The notes under the pieces were generated by a model. The model searched no databases. It was not told where the DNA came from and saw only the letters and a program-made list of their open reading frames with translations. A program made the position numbers and the translations under genes. From Lachnospiraceae bacterium (lineage in GTDB: Bacteria > Bacillota > Clostridia > Lachnospirales > Lachnospiraceae): 14,441 nucleotides of DNA. The DNA lies in NCBI GenBank assembly GCA_031285465.1, contig JAITWD010000088.1, forward strand, positions 1-14,441, read 5' to 3'. Shown piece after piece: positions 7,335 through 14,408 of this stretch. Position 1 is the first letter of the stretch. Each line of letters starts with the position of its first letter.

Positions 7335-7947
7335 CACAAAGCACTTCCCTTCTCACCATAGCCATTCCAATTATACCATACCCCATAAAGAAAAAAACCG
7401 TCGATAAAAAGGTCGATAAATAGATACTGCTCATACCAATCGCATCATTAATTATCGCCGGAACCAATAGTTTTAGCATTTCCATCACAATAAATGCCCC
7501 ACAGACTGCGGTCAACCACCAGCCACTGGGAATCTTGCCCCAAACGGTCAAACCAAAGACCAACAATAAAAGCAGATAAACCAAAAGATCTACCCATGTC
7601 TCTTTAAGCGTCAGAGCGCCTTCATATAGAATTAAATAGCCGGTTTTCACTAATACTCTTAGTATATAGACCATAATAGGCAAGGAAAGCAGGAGGAGAT
7701 TTTTCTTAGCATAAAGAAGGATAAGAATAGCCATAGAAATCGGAATTGCTAGTACAAGTAATGATTCGATCATATCAATGGCACTGACGCCACGACCAAT
7801 CTGCAGCGGTGAATGAAATAGTAGCATCAGACGACCGCTGCTGATATAGATAACACAATATTCAAAAAATAAGGCCAGCAATGCGCAGGCTATGGCATAA
7901 ATTGGTAGTTTTGTGTCTTCCGCTATCTTAAGCGCTTGGTTTTTCAT
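7315..7947 (-). CDS. Six-helix membrane protein of unknown function
   Basis: I do not recognise this 210-residue protein. It is strongly hydrophobic, with about six predicted membrane helices (about 15-37, 57-79, 84-105, 117-135, 142-163 and 172-197) and short charged ends. The positive-rich loops (AKKN at 80-83, the KKEY tail) suggest both termini face the cytoplasm. A GGAG Shine-Dalgarno precedes the ATG at 7947. Its 3' end overlaps the lysozyme start, so the two are probably translated together and may share a cell-envelope function. No transporter signature or catalytic motif is visible. Confidence 0.75.
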   Translation of the reverse strand: MKNQALKIAEDTKLPIYAIACALLALFFEYCVIYISSGRLMLLFHSPLQIGRGVSAIDMIESLLVLAIPISMAILILLYAKKNLLLLSLPIMVYILRVLVKTGYLILYEGALTLKETWVDLLVYLLLLLVFGLTVWGKIPSGWWLTAVCGAFIVMEMLKLLVPAIINDAIGMSSIYLSTFLSTVFFFMGYGIIGMAMVRREVLCDGKKEY

Positions 7948-8111
7948 GTTCGCTCCATCTGCTGTCTATCATGCATCATTTCTGATTGATTTTTATCCCT
8001 TTATTTTTACTTTGGGCATTTATTATTGTCTGAATTTTCGGTCATTCTTGTTATTGTATCATACATAGAGACTTTCTGAATAGTGCTTTTTTACCAGTAA
8101 TACTAAAGAAA

Positions 8112-8783
8112 CTATAAAACGCCATCGATAAATTTTTGATTGGCTTCTTTCCAATTGATCAGCTGGAACCAATCGGTCAGATAATCCGCCCTGCGATTGG
8201 CATGCTTTAAGTAATAGGCATGTTCCCAGACATCCACGTTCAGGATGGGAGCATAGCGCGCCAGTTGAGGCGTATTTTGGTTGGGTGTCGTGACAATGGT
8301 CAAGCGTCCACCGGCACCGGCAATGAGCCAGGCATAACCGGAACCAAAAACCGATAGTGCTGCTTTGGTGAGTTGGTGTTTAAATTGCTCCACACTACCG
8401 AAAACCTGATCGATCCCTTGCGACAATTCCCCAACCGGCATATTCTTCTCACCGTCCATGGTAGACAGCGGATGAATGGCATTAAAGTAAAACTGGTGAT
8501 TATAGACCCCGCCGGCATTATTAATAATAGGATTTTTAATTTCCGGAGGATAGAACAGCGCTTTACCAATCAATTCTTCCAAACTTAAGTCGTGTAATTC
8601 TTTATAATTAATAAGAATGGCATTAAGGTTATTGATATAGGTCTCCAGGTGACGATCATGATGTAGCTGCATGGTTCGCCCATCAATATAAGGCTCAAGG
8701 GCATCATAGCCATAAGGCAGTGGCGTATTTACAAAAGGGTAGTGTTGGTTCAATTGGCTGGTTCCTTTAACTTTCATTATCAT
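8112..8783 (-). CDS. sodA: Superoxide dismutase, Fe/Mn family
   Basis: The enzyme converts superoxide to oxygen and peroxide in the cytoplasm. All four metal ligands are visible: His41 in LHHDRH, His96 in GGVYNHQF, and Asp184 and His188 in NVDVWEHAYYL. The family fingerprints PLPYGYDALEP and DVWEHAYYLK are intact. The Gly-Gly in NNAGGVYNH and Gln169 in NQNTP follow the Mn type rather than the Fe type, so Mn or cambialistic use is likely. There is no signal peptide. The start is uncertain. ATGs at 8783 and 8777 lack a clear Shine-Dalgarno, whereas TTG at 8753 has AAAGGA before it and would give the usual short N-terminus. The gene diverges from the heat-shock gene, with overlapping -35 regions. 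Confidence 0.95.
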   Translation of the reverse strand: MIMKVKGTSQLNQHYPFVNTPLPYGYDALEPYIDGRTMQLHHDRHLETYINNLNAILINYKELHDLSLEELIGKALFYPPEIKNPIINNAGGVYNHQFYFNAIHPLSTMDGEKNMPVGELSQGIDQVFGSVEQFKHQLTKAALSVFGSGYAWLIAGAGGRLTIVTTPNQNTPQLARYAPILNVDVWEHAYYLKHANRRADYLTDWFQLINWKEANQKFIDGVL

Positions 8784-8840
8784 ATTATATGAGGACGACT
8801 TAAAAATATAAGCGCAAAAAAAATAAACAAATTTTAAACA

Positions 8841-8871
8841 ATTATAAAATAAAAGTAAAGGGTAGTGACAA
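8841..8871 (-). promoter_or_regulatory. Candidate sodA promoter, back to back with the hsp20 promoter
   Basis: On the minus strand TTGTCA (8866-8871) and TATAAT (8841-8846) are 19 bp apart, a little longer than ideal. The -35 overlaps the -35 of the divergent heat-shock promoter by five bases, so polymerase could not occupy both promoters at once. Confidence 0.3.
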
Positions 8872-8893
8872 ATATGCGCTGGTGTGATATAAA
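8865..8893 (+). promoter_or_regulatory. Promoter of the small heat-shock gene
   Basis: GTGACA (8865-8870) and TATAAA (8888-8893) are separated by exactly 17 bp, a good housekeeping-sigma promoter. Transcription would start near 8900, just before the CIRCE operator at 8907, the usual arrangement for HrcA repression. Confidence 0.65.
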
Positions 8894-8906
8894 ATAAATA
8901 TAGACT

Positions 8907-8933
8907 TTAGCACTCACCTAGGTCGAGTGCTAG
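8907..8933 (+). promoter_or_regulatory. CIRCE operator (HrcA binding site)
   Basis: TTAGCACTC, nine bases, then GAGTGCTAG. This matches the CIRCE consensus (TTAGCACTC-N9-GAGTGCTAA) at 17 of 18 arm positions. HrcA binds CIRCE and is released on heat or folding stress. The site sits between the promoter and the hsp20 start, so repression of hsp20 is expected. The hrcA gene itself is not in the window. Confidence 0.92.
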
Positions 8934-8967
8934 TAACGAAAAAACACAAAGTAAAGGAGACTAAAAT

Positions 8968-9414
8968 ATGACCGGATTAATACCATTTAACAGAAGGAGC
9001 AATGAACTGGATAATTTAAGCGCTGGCACTATTTACAATATGATCGACGACTTTTTTAGTAACAGCGGATTGGCAGGATCCAATTCTGTGTCCGATAGCT
9101 TTAAATTGGATGTCAAGGAAAAAGATGCGAACTACATCATTGAGGCCGAGCTTCCCGGAGTTGAACGAGAAGATATCGACTTAGATCTGACCAAGGATCG
9201 TTTGACCATCTCGGTCAAAACAGCCACACAAGCAACCGATGAAAAGGAACATTATTTACATCGTGAGCGACGAGTTGCTTCAGCGAGCAGGACCATCCGC
9301 CTCGGCGATGGTGCCTTCGATAATATAAGTGCCAAACTTGACAATGGACTTTTAACGATTACACTTCCCAAAAAAACGCCCGTAAACACCTCAACAAAAA
9401 TAAGTATCGCCTAA
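8968..9414 (+). CDS. Small heat-shock protein, Hsp20 / alpha-crystallin family
   Basis: This 148-residue chaperone holds unfolding proteins in an ATP-independent way, usually as a large oligomer in the cytoplasm. The alpha-crystallin domain spans about residues 44-135, with ELPGV at 61-65 and the closing KLDNGLLTITLPKK. The C-terminal I-x-I oligomerisation motif is present as Ile145-Ser-Ile147. The N-terminal arm contains the MIDDFF stretch common in clostridial Hsp18-type proteins. AAAGGAGA precedes the ATG at 8968. Transcription is predicted to be controlled by the CIRCE site at 8907-8933. The gene is monocistronic, ending at a strong hairpin shared with the convergent regulator gene. Confidence 0.95.
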   Translation: MTGLIPFNRRSNELDNLSAGTIYNMIDDFFSNSGLAGSNSVSDSFKLDVKEKDANYIIEAELPGVEREDIDLDLTKDRLTISVKTATQATDEKEHYLHRERRVASASRTIRLGDGAFDNISAKLDNGLLTITLPKKTPVNTSTKISIA

Positions 9415-9458
9415 ACTTACACAGGGGCTGTCGGGAAATAAGATGGTCTAAGTACAAG

Positions 9459-9498
9459 GGGGCAATCGGGTAATGCCATTTTTGGACCCGATTGCCCC
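9459..9498. terminator. Bidirectional intrinsic terminator between hsp20 and ohrR
   Basis: A perfect 13-bp GC-rich stem (9459-9471 with 9486-9498) encloses a 14-base loop. On the plus strand it is followed by TGATTTTATT, a fair U-run for hsp20. On the minus strand the tail is weaker (CTTGTACTT). Its place between two convergent genes fits a shared terminator. Confidence 0.8.
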
Positions 9499-9510
9499 TG
9501 ATTTTATTGG

Positions 9511-9957
9511 TTATGCTTTAACGTTTGTAGTATCATCTAATAATTTATATAATAATCGATACAAGGTCCTGGCCTCCTCTGAGCTTAGGTCAATACACTG
9601 CCTAACCTGCTGCGGTATCGTCCTAATCTGCTCTTTTAGCTGTTCACCAGCTTGGGTTAGGGTAACCTCCAGATTTCGTTCATCATTTTTATCTCGATTA
9701 CGGGTAACATAGTTCTTAGCCTCCAGTTTTTTAAGCAATGGGGTCAAGGTTCCCGAATCCAAGTAAAGGGCCTTCCCTAATTCCTTAACATTGATCTGTT
9801 TCTTATCCCATAAAACCATCATCGCGATATATTGAGTATAGGTGAGGTCAAACTCCTCTAAAAATGGTTTATAGCGATGAACCACCTCTTTAGCGGCAGC
9901 ATACAGTGGAAAACATAATTGATTTTCTAATTTTAAGTGATCGTATTGTTCGGACAT
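9511..9957 (-). CDS. ohrR: OhrR-type MarR family organic-peroxide sensor
   Basis: This 148-residue winged-helix regulator matches the OhrR subgroup. The N-terminus has ENQLCFPLYAAAKE with the peroxidatic Cys15. Tyr29 and Tyr40, which contact that Cys in the Bacillus subtilis protein, are at the same numbers. The recognition region LDSGTLTPLLKKLE (about 66-79) and the wing (RNRDKNDERN, about 86-95) are intact. In family members oxidation of the Cys releases DNA and induces the peroxidase Ohr. A second Cys at 121 lies about 106 residues on, close to the spacing in two-Cys OhrR proteins. No ohr gene is nearby. The Shine-Dalgarno is weak. It follows the TSCPD gene by 58 bp and may be co-transcribed with it. 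Confidence 0.88.
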   Translation of the reverse strand: MSEQYDHLKLENQLCFPLYAAAKEVVHRYKPFLEEFDLTYTQYIAMMVLWDKKQINVKELGKALYLDSGTLTPLLKKLEAKNYVTRNRDKNDERNLEVTLTQAGEQLKEQIRTIPQQVRQCIDLSSEEARTLYRLLYKLLDDTTNVKA

Positions 9958-9978
9958 TTGGGTTCTCGATTCTTTTTG

Positions 9979-9995
9979 TTATTGAATTTGGATAA
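9979..9995. promoter_or_regulatory. Candidate operator upstream of ohrR
   Basis: TTATTGAATTTGGATAA is a 17-bp imperfect palindrome (arms TTAT..AA and TT..ATAA) centred about 30 bp before the ohrR start. MarR proteins bind AT-rich palindromes of this size, and autoregulation is usual. It does not match the known Bacillus ohr box closely. Confidence 0.25.
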
Positions 9996-10015
9996 GACAT
10001 TCTTGATAATGGCAT

Positions 10016-10279
10016 TCATTGGTTTTTTTGTGATTCCTCATAGGCTTTACGGACGGCACAGGCAAGCTGATCGGCACAGGAGGTCGACCGCGGTCCACAG
10101 GTAATACCCTTACACTTCTCTTCAATTGCATCCACACTCCAACCGTCAACCAATAACGGAATAGCCTTAAGGTTGCCGTCGCAACCACCGTTAAACCTAA
10201 TATTGCGGACTATGTCACCTTCCAGTTCTAATTCAATGGTACTAGCGCAGGTGTTCCGGGTCTTATATTTGTATTTCAT
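10016..10279 (-). CDS. Small TSCPD-domain protein (TIGR03905 type)
   Basis: This 87-residue protein is Cys-rich (positions 11, 33, 56, 61, 68 and 74) and has the GGCDGNLKAI and TSCADQLACAV motifs of the TSCPD domain. The same domain ends many B12-dependent ribonucleotide reductases and also occurs alone in small proteins of anaerobes. The conserved cysteines suggest binding of zinc or an iron-sulfur centre, but the role of the stand-alone form is unknown. AAGGGAG lies about 11 bases before the ATG at 10279. It precedes ohrR in the same direction, which hints at a redox link. Confidence 0.85.
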   Translation of the reverse strand: MKYKYKTRNTCASTIELELEGDIVRNIRFNGGCDGNLKAIPLLVDGWSVDAIEEKCKGITCGPRSTSCADQLACAVRKAYEESQKNQ

Positions 10280-10693
10280 AGCTTTGCTTTCTCCCTTTGT
10301 AACAGCTTAAATCAAGTATAGGACATTTAACTGTATCACAAATTAACGATGTCGTCTCAAAGTTCTAATATATAATATAACACTTTTTATCTTAATTTCA
10401 ACAACTGTTTTATTTTTTATTTGATCTTTTATGTAATCTTGTCTGTAATCTTTTATATAATAGCTTTTTCAGCATAATTTATTCCCATATTTTGGATATT
10501 ATTTCAATCTATAACAACCTGCCTTGTCTTATTTGGTAGTCTTTTAATAATTACTGGTAACTTAGTCCTTGTAGCTACAGGAAAAATACTGTAGTATGTA
10601 TTCATTGTTTGATTATTATCTACAATATAGCCAATACCGACGCTATATACTAATTCAAATAATTAAACAAAACTTTCTTGAATGGAGATAAAA
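10280..10693. other. AT-rich intergenic region without a recognised gene
   Basis: About 410 bp separate the divergent TSCPD and glycosyltransferase genes. I find no convincing open reading frame or RNA gene. A small hairpin CTACAG/CTGTAG lies at 10575-10594 with an A-rich loop. Possible -10 boxes (TATACT in both directions, at 10315-10320 on the minus strand and in the sequence CGCTATATACT on the plus strand) lack good -35 partners. The base composition differs from the flanking genes and may indicate an old junction. Confidence 0.5.
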
Positions 10694-11401
10694 ATGGATT
10701 CTTTATACATTGTAATCCCGGCATACAACGAAGAGAAAAACCTAGAAAAGGTGGTACGCGAATGGTACCACCTCCTAGATGGTAAAGCCGACCAATCAAG
10801 ATTGGTCGTTGCCGATAGCGGTAGCAGTGATAAGACACACTCCATTTTACAAAAATTGCAAACCCAATTACCTCGATTGGAAATTTTAGATAATACATTG
10901 AAACAGCATGGTCCTAAATTAATAGCCCTATATGATCATGCAATAAAAAATAACGCCGACTTTATTTTTCAGACCGATTCTGATGGTCAGACAAACCCTA
11001 AAGAATTTGATGCTTTTTGGAAAGTGCGTTCAAAGTACTCAGCAGTAATGGGTTACCGCCCGGTTCGGGGAGATGGAAAAAGTCGCGCTGTGGTCGAAAA
11101 CATTGTCTGTTTACTTCTTCGTCTCATTTTTGGAGTAAAAGTCCCTGATGCTAATGCCCCCTTTCGGCTAATGCGCACCGATATTGTGTCAAAATATCTG
11201 CACCGCCTTAATTCCAACTATAGCTTAACTAATATTATGCTGACCACCTATTTTGTATTTTACAACGAAAACATCACTTTCCGGTCCATTAGCTTTAAAC
11301 CACGACAAGGCGGGATCAACTCAATAAACCTTTTCAAAATAATACGGATTGGCTGGACATCGTTATGGCAGTTTTTCCGTTTTAAGAGAGATATGGTTTA
11401 A
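10694..11401 (+). CDS. Family 2 glycosyltransferase (Dpm1-like)
   Basis: The 235-residue protein transfers a sugar from a nucleotide donor, probably to a lipid carrier or cell-surface glycan. The GT-A fold is shown by YIVIPAYNEEKNLE at 5-18, DSGSSDKT at 41-48 and the metal-binding Asp95-Ser-Asp97 in QTDSDGQ. The later GVKVPDANAPFRLMR (147-161) matches the acceptor-side motif of Dpm1-like enzymes. No membrane-anchoring pair of helices follows, so the enzyme probably sits at the inner membrane surface. I chose the ATG at 10694, preceded by GGAGA; the ATG at 10682 has no such site. It is the only plus-strand gene in this area, and its end overlaps the end of nadE by 20 bp. Sugar and acceptor are unknown. 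Confidence 0.88.
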   Translation: MDSLYIVIPAYNEEKNLEKVVREWYHLLDGKADQSRLVVADSGSSDKTHSILQKLQTQLPRLEILDNTLKQHGPKLIALYDHAIKNNADFIFQTDSDGQTNPKEFDAFWKVRSKYSAVMGYRPVRGDGKSRAVVENIVCLLLRLIFGVKVPDANAPFRLMRTDIVSKYLHRLNSNYSLTNIMLTTYFVFYNENITFRSISFKPRQGGINSINLFKIIRIGWTSLWQFFRFKRDMV

Positions 11402-12137
11402 AAGCCGGCATCAACACCAGCTTATGCCGGTTTAAACGATACAGTCGATCTATCCGCTCCTTAACCTGCTCATCTTCGCACACCTGTTCGCGGATATACC
11501 GATCCAGCACTGCATAGCTAAAGCCCAGATTATCCTCATCGGTCTTCCCACTAAGGCCGTCGATCGGTGTCTTTTCCACAAACATCGCCGCTAATCCTAA
11601 TTCTTGACCGATCGCTTTGATCTCGGTCACCGTCAAATGGGATAGTGGACTGAAATCCCCTGCCGTATCACCATATTTGGTTGCATATCCCACCCAGTCC
11701 TCGCTGAGATTACTGGTATTGGCCACCCTGCCCCCCACTACCGCCGAAATCGCATAAAGGGTGGTCATCCTGACCCGGGCCGGTGTATTCACTGTCGCGA
11801 TGCTATTAAGAACCAGACCACTTTTTTCTATTTCATCATAGATATTCTGAACTGGCATCTGAATATTGATCTCTACATATTCAATACCTAACGTAGCACA
11901 CAACTCATATGACACCCCAATATCCTCCTGCCCCCCCTGGGGCATCAAAACGCCATAGACCCGTTCGCTCCCCAGGGCTTCACAACAAAGGGCGGCCACG
12001 ATAGAGCTGTCCTTGCCACCACTAATACCAATGACCGCCTTGGTGGCCGGCGACGCGTTGGCGTTAAAATATTCTCTGATCCAAGTGATCAGCTCATCCT
12101 TAACTCTTTTTGCGTCAAATACTTTATCCTTATTCAT
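11382..12137 (-). CDS. nadE: Ammonia-dependent NAD(+) synthetase
   Basis: NadE converts nicotinate adenine dinucleotide (NaAD), ATP and ammonia to NAD+. The 251-residue protein has the pyrophosphatase loop SGGKDSS at 39-45, the NTSNLSEDWVGYATKYGD block at about 140-157, and PIDGLSGKTDEDNLG at 191-205. There is no glutaminase domain, so free ammonia is the expected nitrogen source. The start is the ATG at 12137, with AAGGGAG before it. Its first base is the last base of the upstream stop codon (TGATG), which implies translational coupling to the NAMPT-like gene. It is the last gene of the operon. The final 20 bp overlap the convergent glycosyltransferase gene. Because NadE acts on NaAD, its presence suggests the operon handles nicotinate-type intermediates. 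Confidence 0.93.
   Translation of the reverse strand: MNKDKVFDAKRVKDELITWIREYFNANASPATKAVIGISGGKDSSIVAALCCEALGSERVYGVLMPQGGQEDIGVSYELCATLGIEYVEINIQMPVQNIYDEIEKSGLVLNSIATVNTPARVRMTTLYAISAVVGGRVANTSNLSEDWVGYATKYGDTAGDFSPLSHLTVTEIKAIGQELGLAAMFVEKTPIDGLSGKTDEDNLGFSYAVLDRYIREQVCEDEQVKERIDRLYRLNRHKLVLMPAFKPYLS
11402..11433 (+). terminator. Candidate glycosyltransferase terminator inside the nadE 3' end
   Basis: Immediately after the glycosyltransferase stop, a 10-bp stem with one G-U pair (11402-11411 with 11424-11433) encloses a 12-base loop. The right arm ends in TTT and is followed by AAAC, so the U-run is poor. The hairpin lies within the coding sequence of nadE on the other strand. Confidence 0.4.
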
Positions 12138-13618
12138 CAAAATCTCCCTTCATGCAGGCGGTTCCTTATTTCTGCTAATGACTGATCGATCATCATGCTG
12201 CCGTCACAAAACACCGTCTCCAACAAATTATCGCTCACCGCCGCTGCGGTAATACTGTCATATCCATCCTTATAATCCAAACGGCCTGCCTGGTCACGAT
12301 AGACCACGCACATACCCCGTTGTGACTTTTTAAAATTACCGGTATCGGTTTTTGGATCTTTGAATATCTGGATCGGCTGGCCGTTTACCTCACAATAGGT
12401 TGCTTTTATGGCTATCCCATAGGTATCGCGTGTATAAGGCAAAAGTTTGCCGTCCTCTTCCAGACATTGCATCGAAAAACTGCCGACTCCCAGTAATACA
12501 TTATTACTGGCAAATCCCTTTTCTATCAAGATTTGATATATTTTCTCCGCACGCTGTGGAGTAATACTATCCCCATATATTACCTTAATATGTGTATCCA
12601 GTACCTTATAACCCTTCGAATTGACCGTTCCACCAAAGGTCTCCCACAATCGCTCCACCGTTTGGGTCGTAATTTCGACCGGATCACCACTGTCTCCCCT
12701 GATCCCGATATATCCGCCATGCTTCAAAATTTCTTCCTTGCACTCAGGGATGATCCGATCGACCATATTCCAATAATCATAACTATCAGAAACCATACTA
12801 AAACCATTTTGTGGATAAATCTCACCCAGCAGGCGTTTGACCATCGTCATCTCATCACCGTCCACCGCATAATTACTGTTCATTACCGAGTGCTCGGTGG
12901 AAATAGCACCGAAGGCAACCGGCTCCTGCGTACAGTCACATTGATAGTAGTCCTCCAGGAAAAGAATGGTCGGTACGGTAGCCGTATTCAAAAAGGAGAG
13001 GCAAAAGCCGGCACTTGATTTTACCGCACTTTCACAGCTTTCCTGACCACGCATACTGAAATCACCCAGCGCCCGGTTCCGTGGTACATCCGCCTCCACA
13101 CTGATGTCATAGTAACGATCCACAATCTGTCGATAGCGGAATCCAACATTAGCAGAAATTTGCGGATGCCACAGTGAGCAACTGATGGCCGTCTCCAGCG
13201 TATTGACCAGCCAGGCAAATTCCGGATGGGTGTTGGTTATCTCAAACATGGGTACTTTAACCGGAACACGGGTTCCTTCTGCCAACGCCTTAATAGCAAT
13301 TGGCAAGTAACCAAGATCATGAAGCCTGCCAATTTTTTCGTAGTTTACAATCTGCTTGCCCAGCGTATGATCGATCACCCGGCGGTATTCGTTTAATACC
13401 TCCTCCTTATCGCGATCAAAAAAGTCCTCTTTAAACGAATTGATCAGATATTCTTTTATAAATGCCTGCAATCCAAACATTACCAGATGTTCATCATCCT
13501 TTAAGCGGGACCTCCGCGGGGTGTAGTAGGAAACAATCTTCGTGATCCCGTCGGGGTACTGTTCATTATGGGTTGTTTTATAATAATCGAGTAATAACAG
13601 CGGGTTAATTCTTCTCAT
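12137..13618 (-). CDS. nadV: NAMPT-like nicotinamide/nicotinate phosphoribosyltransferase
   Basis: The 493-residue protein aligns along its length with human NAMPT (491 residues), which joins nicotinamide and PRPP to make NMN. Visible matches are DYYKTTHNEQYP at 11-22 (human Tyr18), DFSMRG at 186-191 (Phe193, Arg196), the catalytic His243 in TEHS (His247), Arg307 and Asp309 in RGDSGDP (Arg311, Asp313), VIYGD at 346-350 and IFKDP at 418-422. At human Asp219, which bonds the nicotinamide amide, this protein has Ala213 (NTATV against GTDTV). That may widen or shift the base used. The start is the ATG at 13618 behind GGAGGAAG. The gene overlaps the PRPP-synthetase-like gene by 14 nt and nadE by 1 nt. 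The family is certain; the exact substrate is not. Confidence 0.92.
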   Translation of the reverse strand: MRRINPLLLLDYYKTTHNEQYPDGITKIVSYYTPRRSRLKDDEHLVMFGLQAFIKEYLINSFKEDFFDRDKEEVLNEYRRVIDHTLGKQIVNYEKIGRLHDLGYLPIAIKALAEGTRVPVKVPMFEITNTHPEFAWLVNTLETAISCSLWHPQISANVGFRYRQIVDRYYDISVEADVPRNRALGDFSMRGQESCESAVKSSAGFCLSFLNTATVPTILFLEDYYQCDCTQEPVAFGAISTEHSVMNSNYAVDGDEMTMVKRLLGEIYPQNGFSMVSDSYDYWNMVDRIIPECKEEILKHGGYIGIRGDSGDPVEITTQTVERLWETFGGTVNSKGYKVLDTHIKVIYGDSITPQRAEKIYQILIEKGFASNNVLLGVGSFSMQCLEEDGKLLPYTRDTYGIAIKATYCEVNGQPIQIFKDPKTDTGNFKKSQRGMCVVYRDQAGRLDYKDGYDSITAAAVSDNLLETVFCDGSMMIDQSLAEIRNRLHEGRF

Positions 13619-14408
13619 TGCCACTTCCTCCAATCACTTCTATCATTCGATGGTCTGCCGTAAAAATACTTTCAGTGGTATAAATCTTTTCTAATAAGCC
13701 ACTATCGATCAACTCACCACTTAAAATTGAATGCTCGCAGTGAGTAACATATAGATATATCTGCGTTGCGCCCAACTCCTTTAATTTGCGGGCCGCATGG
13801 AGAAAGGTCCCGCCGTAGCTGGAAATATCATCAATGATCAACACCTTAAAAGGCTTAGGCGGGATTACCCCCTGCACCGATAGGTTTAATATCTGACCGG
13901 TCTGCCAATCCCGTTCCTTAAGACCAAATGCACAAGGAAAGCTGATCATTTCACTGTACCGTTTGCAACTACCTTCGTCAGGGTAAAAGACTATGTCGCT
14001 CTTCTTGTCTAATAACCTCCCAATCAGACCAATGATATTCTCAGCAATCGGCTCAGCAATCACATTGTTAAGCAGACCAAGCGACACATTGGAGTGAGCA
14101 TCCCGAACCAGTACACGATCAAAGTGCAGATCATTGATAAAATCACAAAAATATTTCAGGGTAAAAACTTCATCCTGGTGTTTGACCCGGTCCATGCGGG
14201 CATGAGGGAGATAGGGCATCCGCAAGATTAACTCATTAACCCCAAAACGTTCACGCAAATGGCGGGTGATAAAATACAACAACATCTCTTCATCTTCTTC
14301 GTATATCCACTCAAGGATCACGCTCCGATCCTCAACCTTTATATTAAGTCGGGGAGTTTTGTCGGGAAACCGTTCAACAACGACCGGACGCCCGTTTACG
14401 CTAAACAT
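13605..14408 (-). CDS. PRPP-synthetase-like protein (ribose-phosphate pyrophosphokinase family)
   Basis: Family members transfer pyrophosphate from ATP to ribose 5-phosphate to give PRPP. Matching parts are RFPDKTPRLNI at 13-23, MPYLPHARMDR at 64-74 (RxD of the ATP site), DAHSN with His105, FYPDEG at 141-146, KER at 164-166 and DDISSYGGT at 193-201. At 267 residues it is shorter than the usual 310-320, mostly at the N-terminus. The phosphate loop reads SYGGT where standard enzymes have DTGGT, and RMD replaces RQD. These changes may alter the acceptor. An in-frame stop 18 bases upstream supports the ATG at 14408. It is followed at a 14-nt overlap by the NAMPT-like gene, an obvious user of its product. 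ADP-ribose as acceptor, as in phage Adps, is an alternative. Confidence 0.85.
   Translation of the reverse strand: MFSVNGRPVVVERFPDKTPRLNIKVEDRSVILEWIYEEDEEMLLYFITRHLRERFGVNELILRMPYLPHARMDRVKHQDEVFTLKYFCDFINDLHFDRVLVRDAHSNVSLGLLNNVIAEPIAENIIGLIGRLLDKKSDIVFYPDEGSCKRYSEMISFPCAFGLKERDWQTGQILNLSVQGVIPPKPFKVLIIDDISSYGGTFLHAARKLKELGATQIYLYVTHCEHSILSGELIDSGLLEKIYTTESIFTADHRMIEVIGGSGNEKN

Noticed and set aside
10571..10600. CTACAG hairpin as a riboswitch or terminator
   Set aside because: The stem is only six base pairs with no conserved motif or U-run.
10682..10693. Upstream ATG as the glycosyltransferase start
   Set aside because: It has no Shine-Dalgarno, and its own bases contain the GGAGA that serves the ATG at 10694.
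12533..13018. Plus-strand 161-codon open frame opposite the NAMPT-like gene
   Set aside because: The minus-strand frame is a full-length conserved enzyme; this frame shows no family features.
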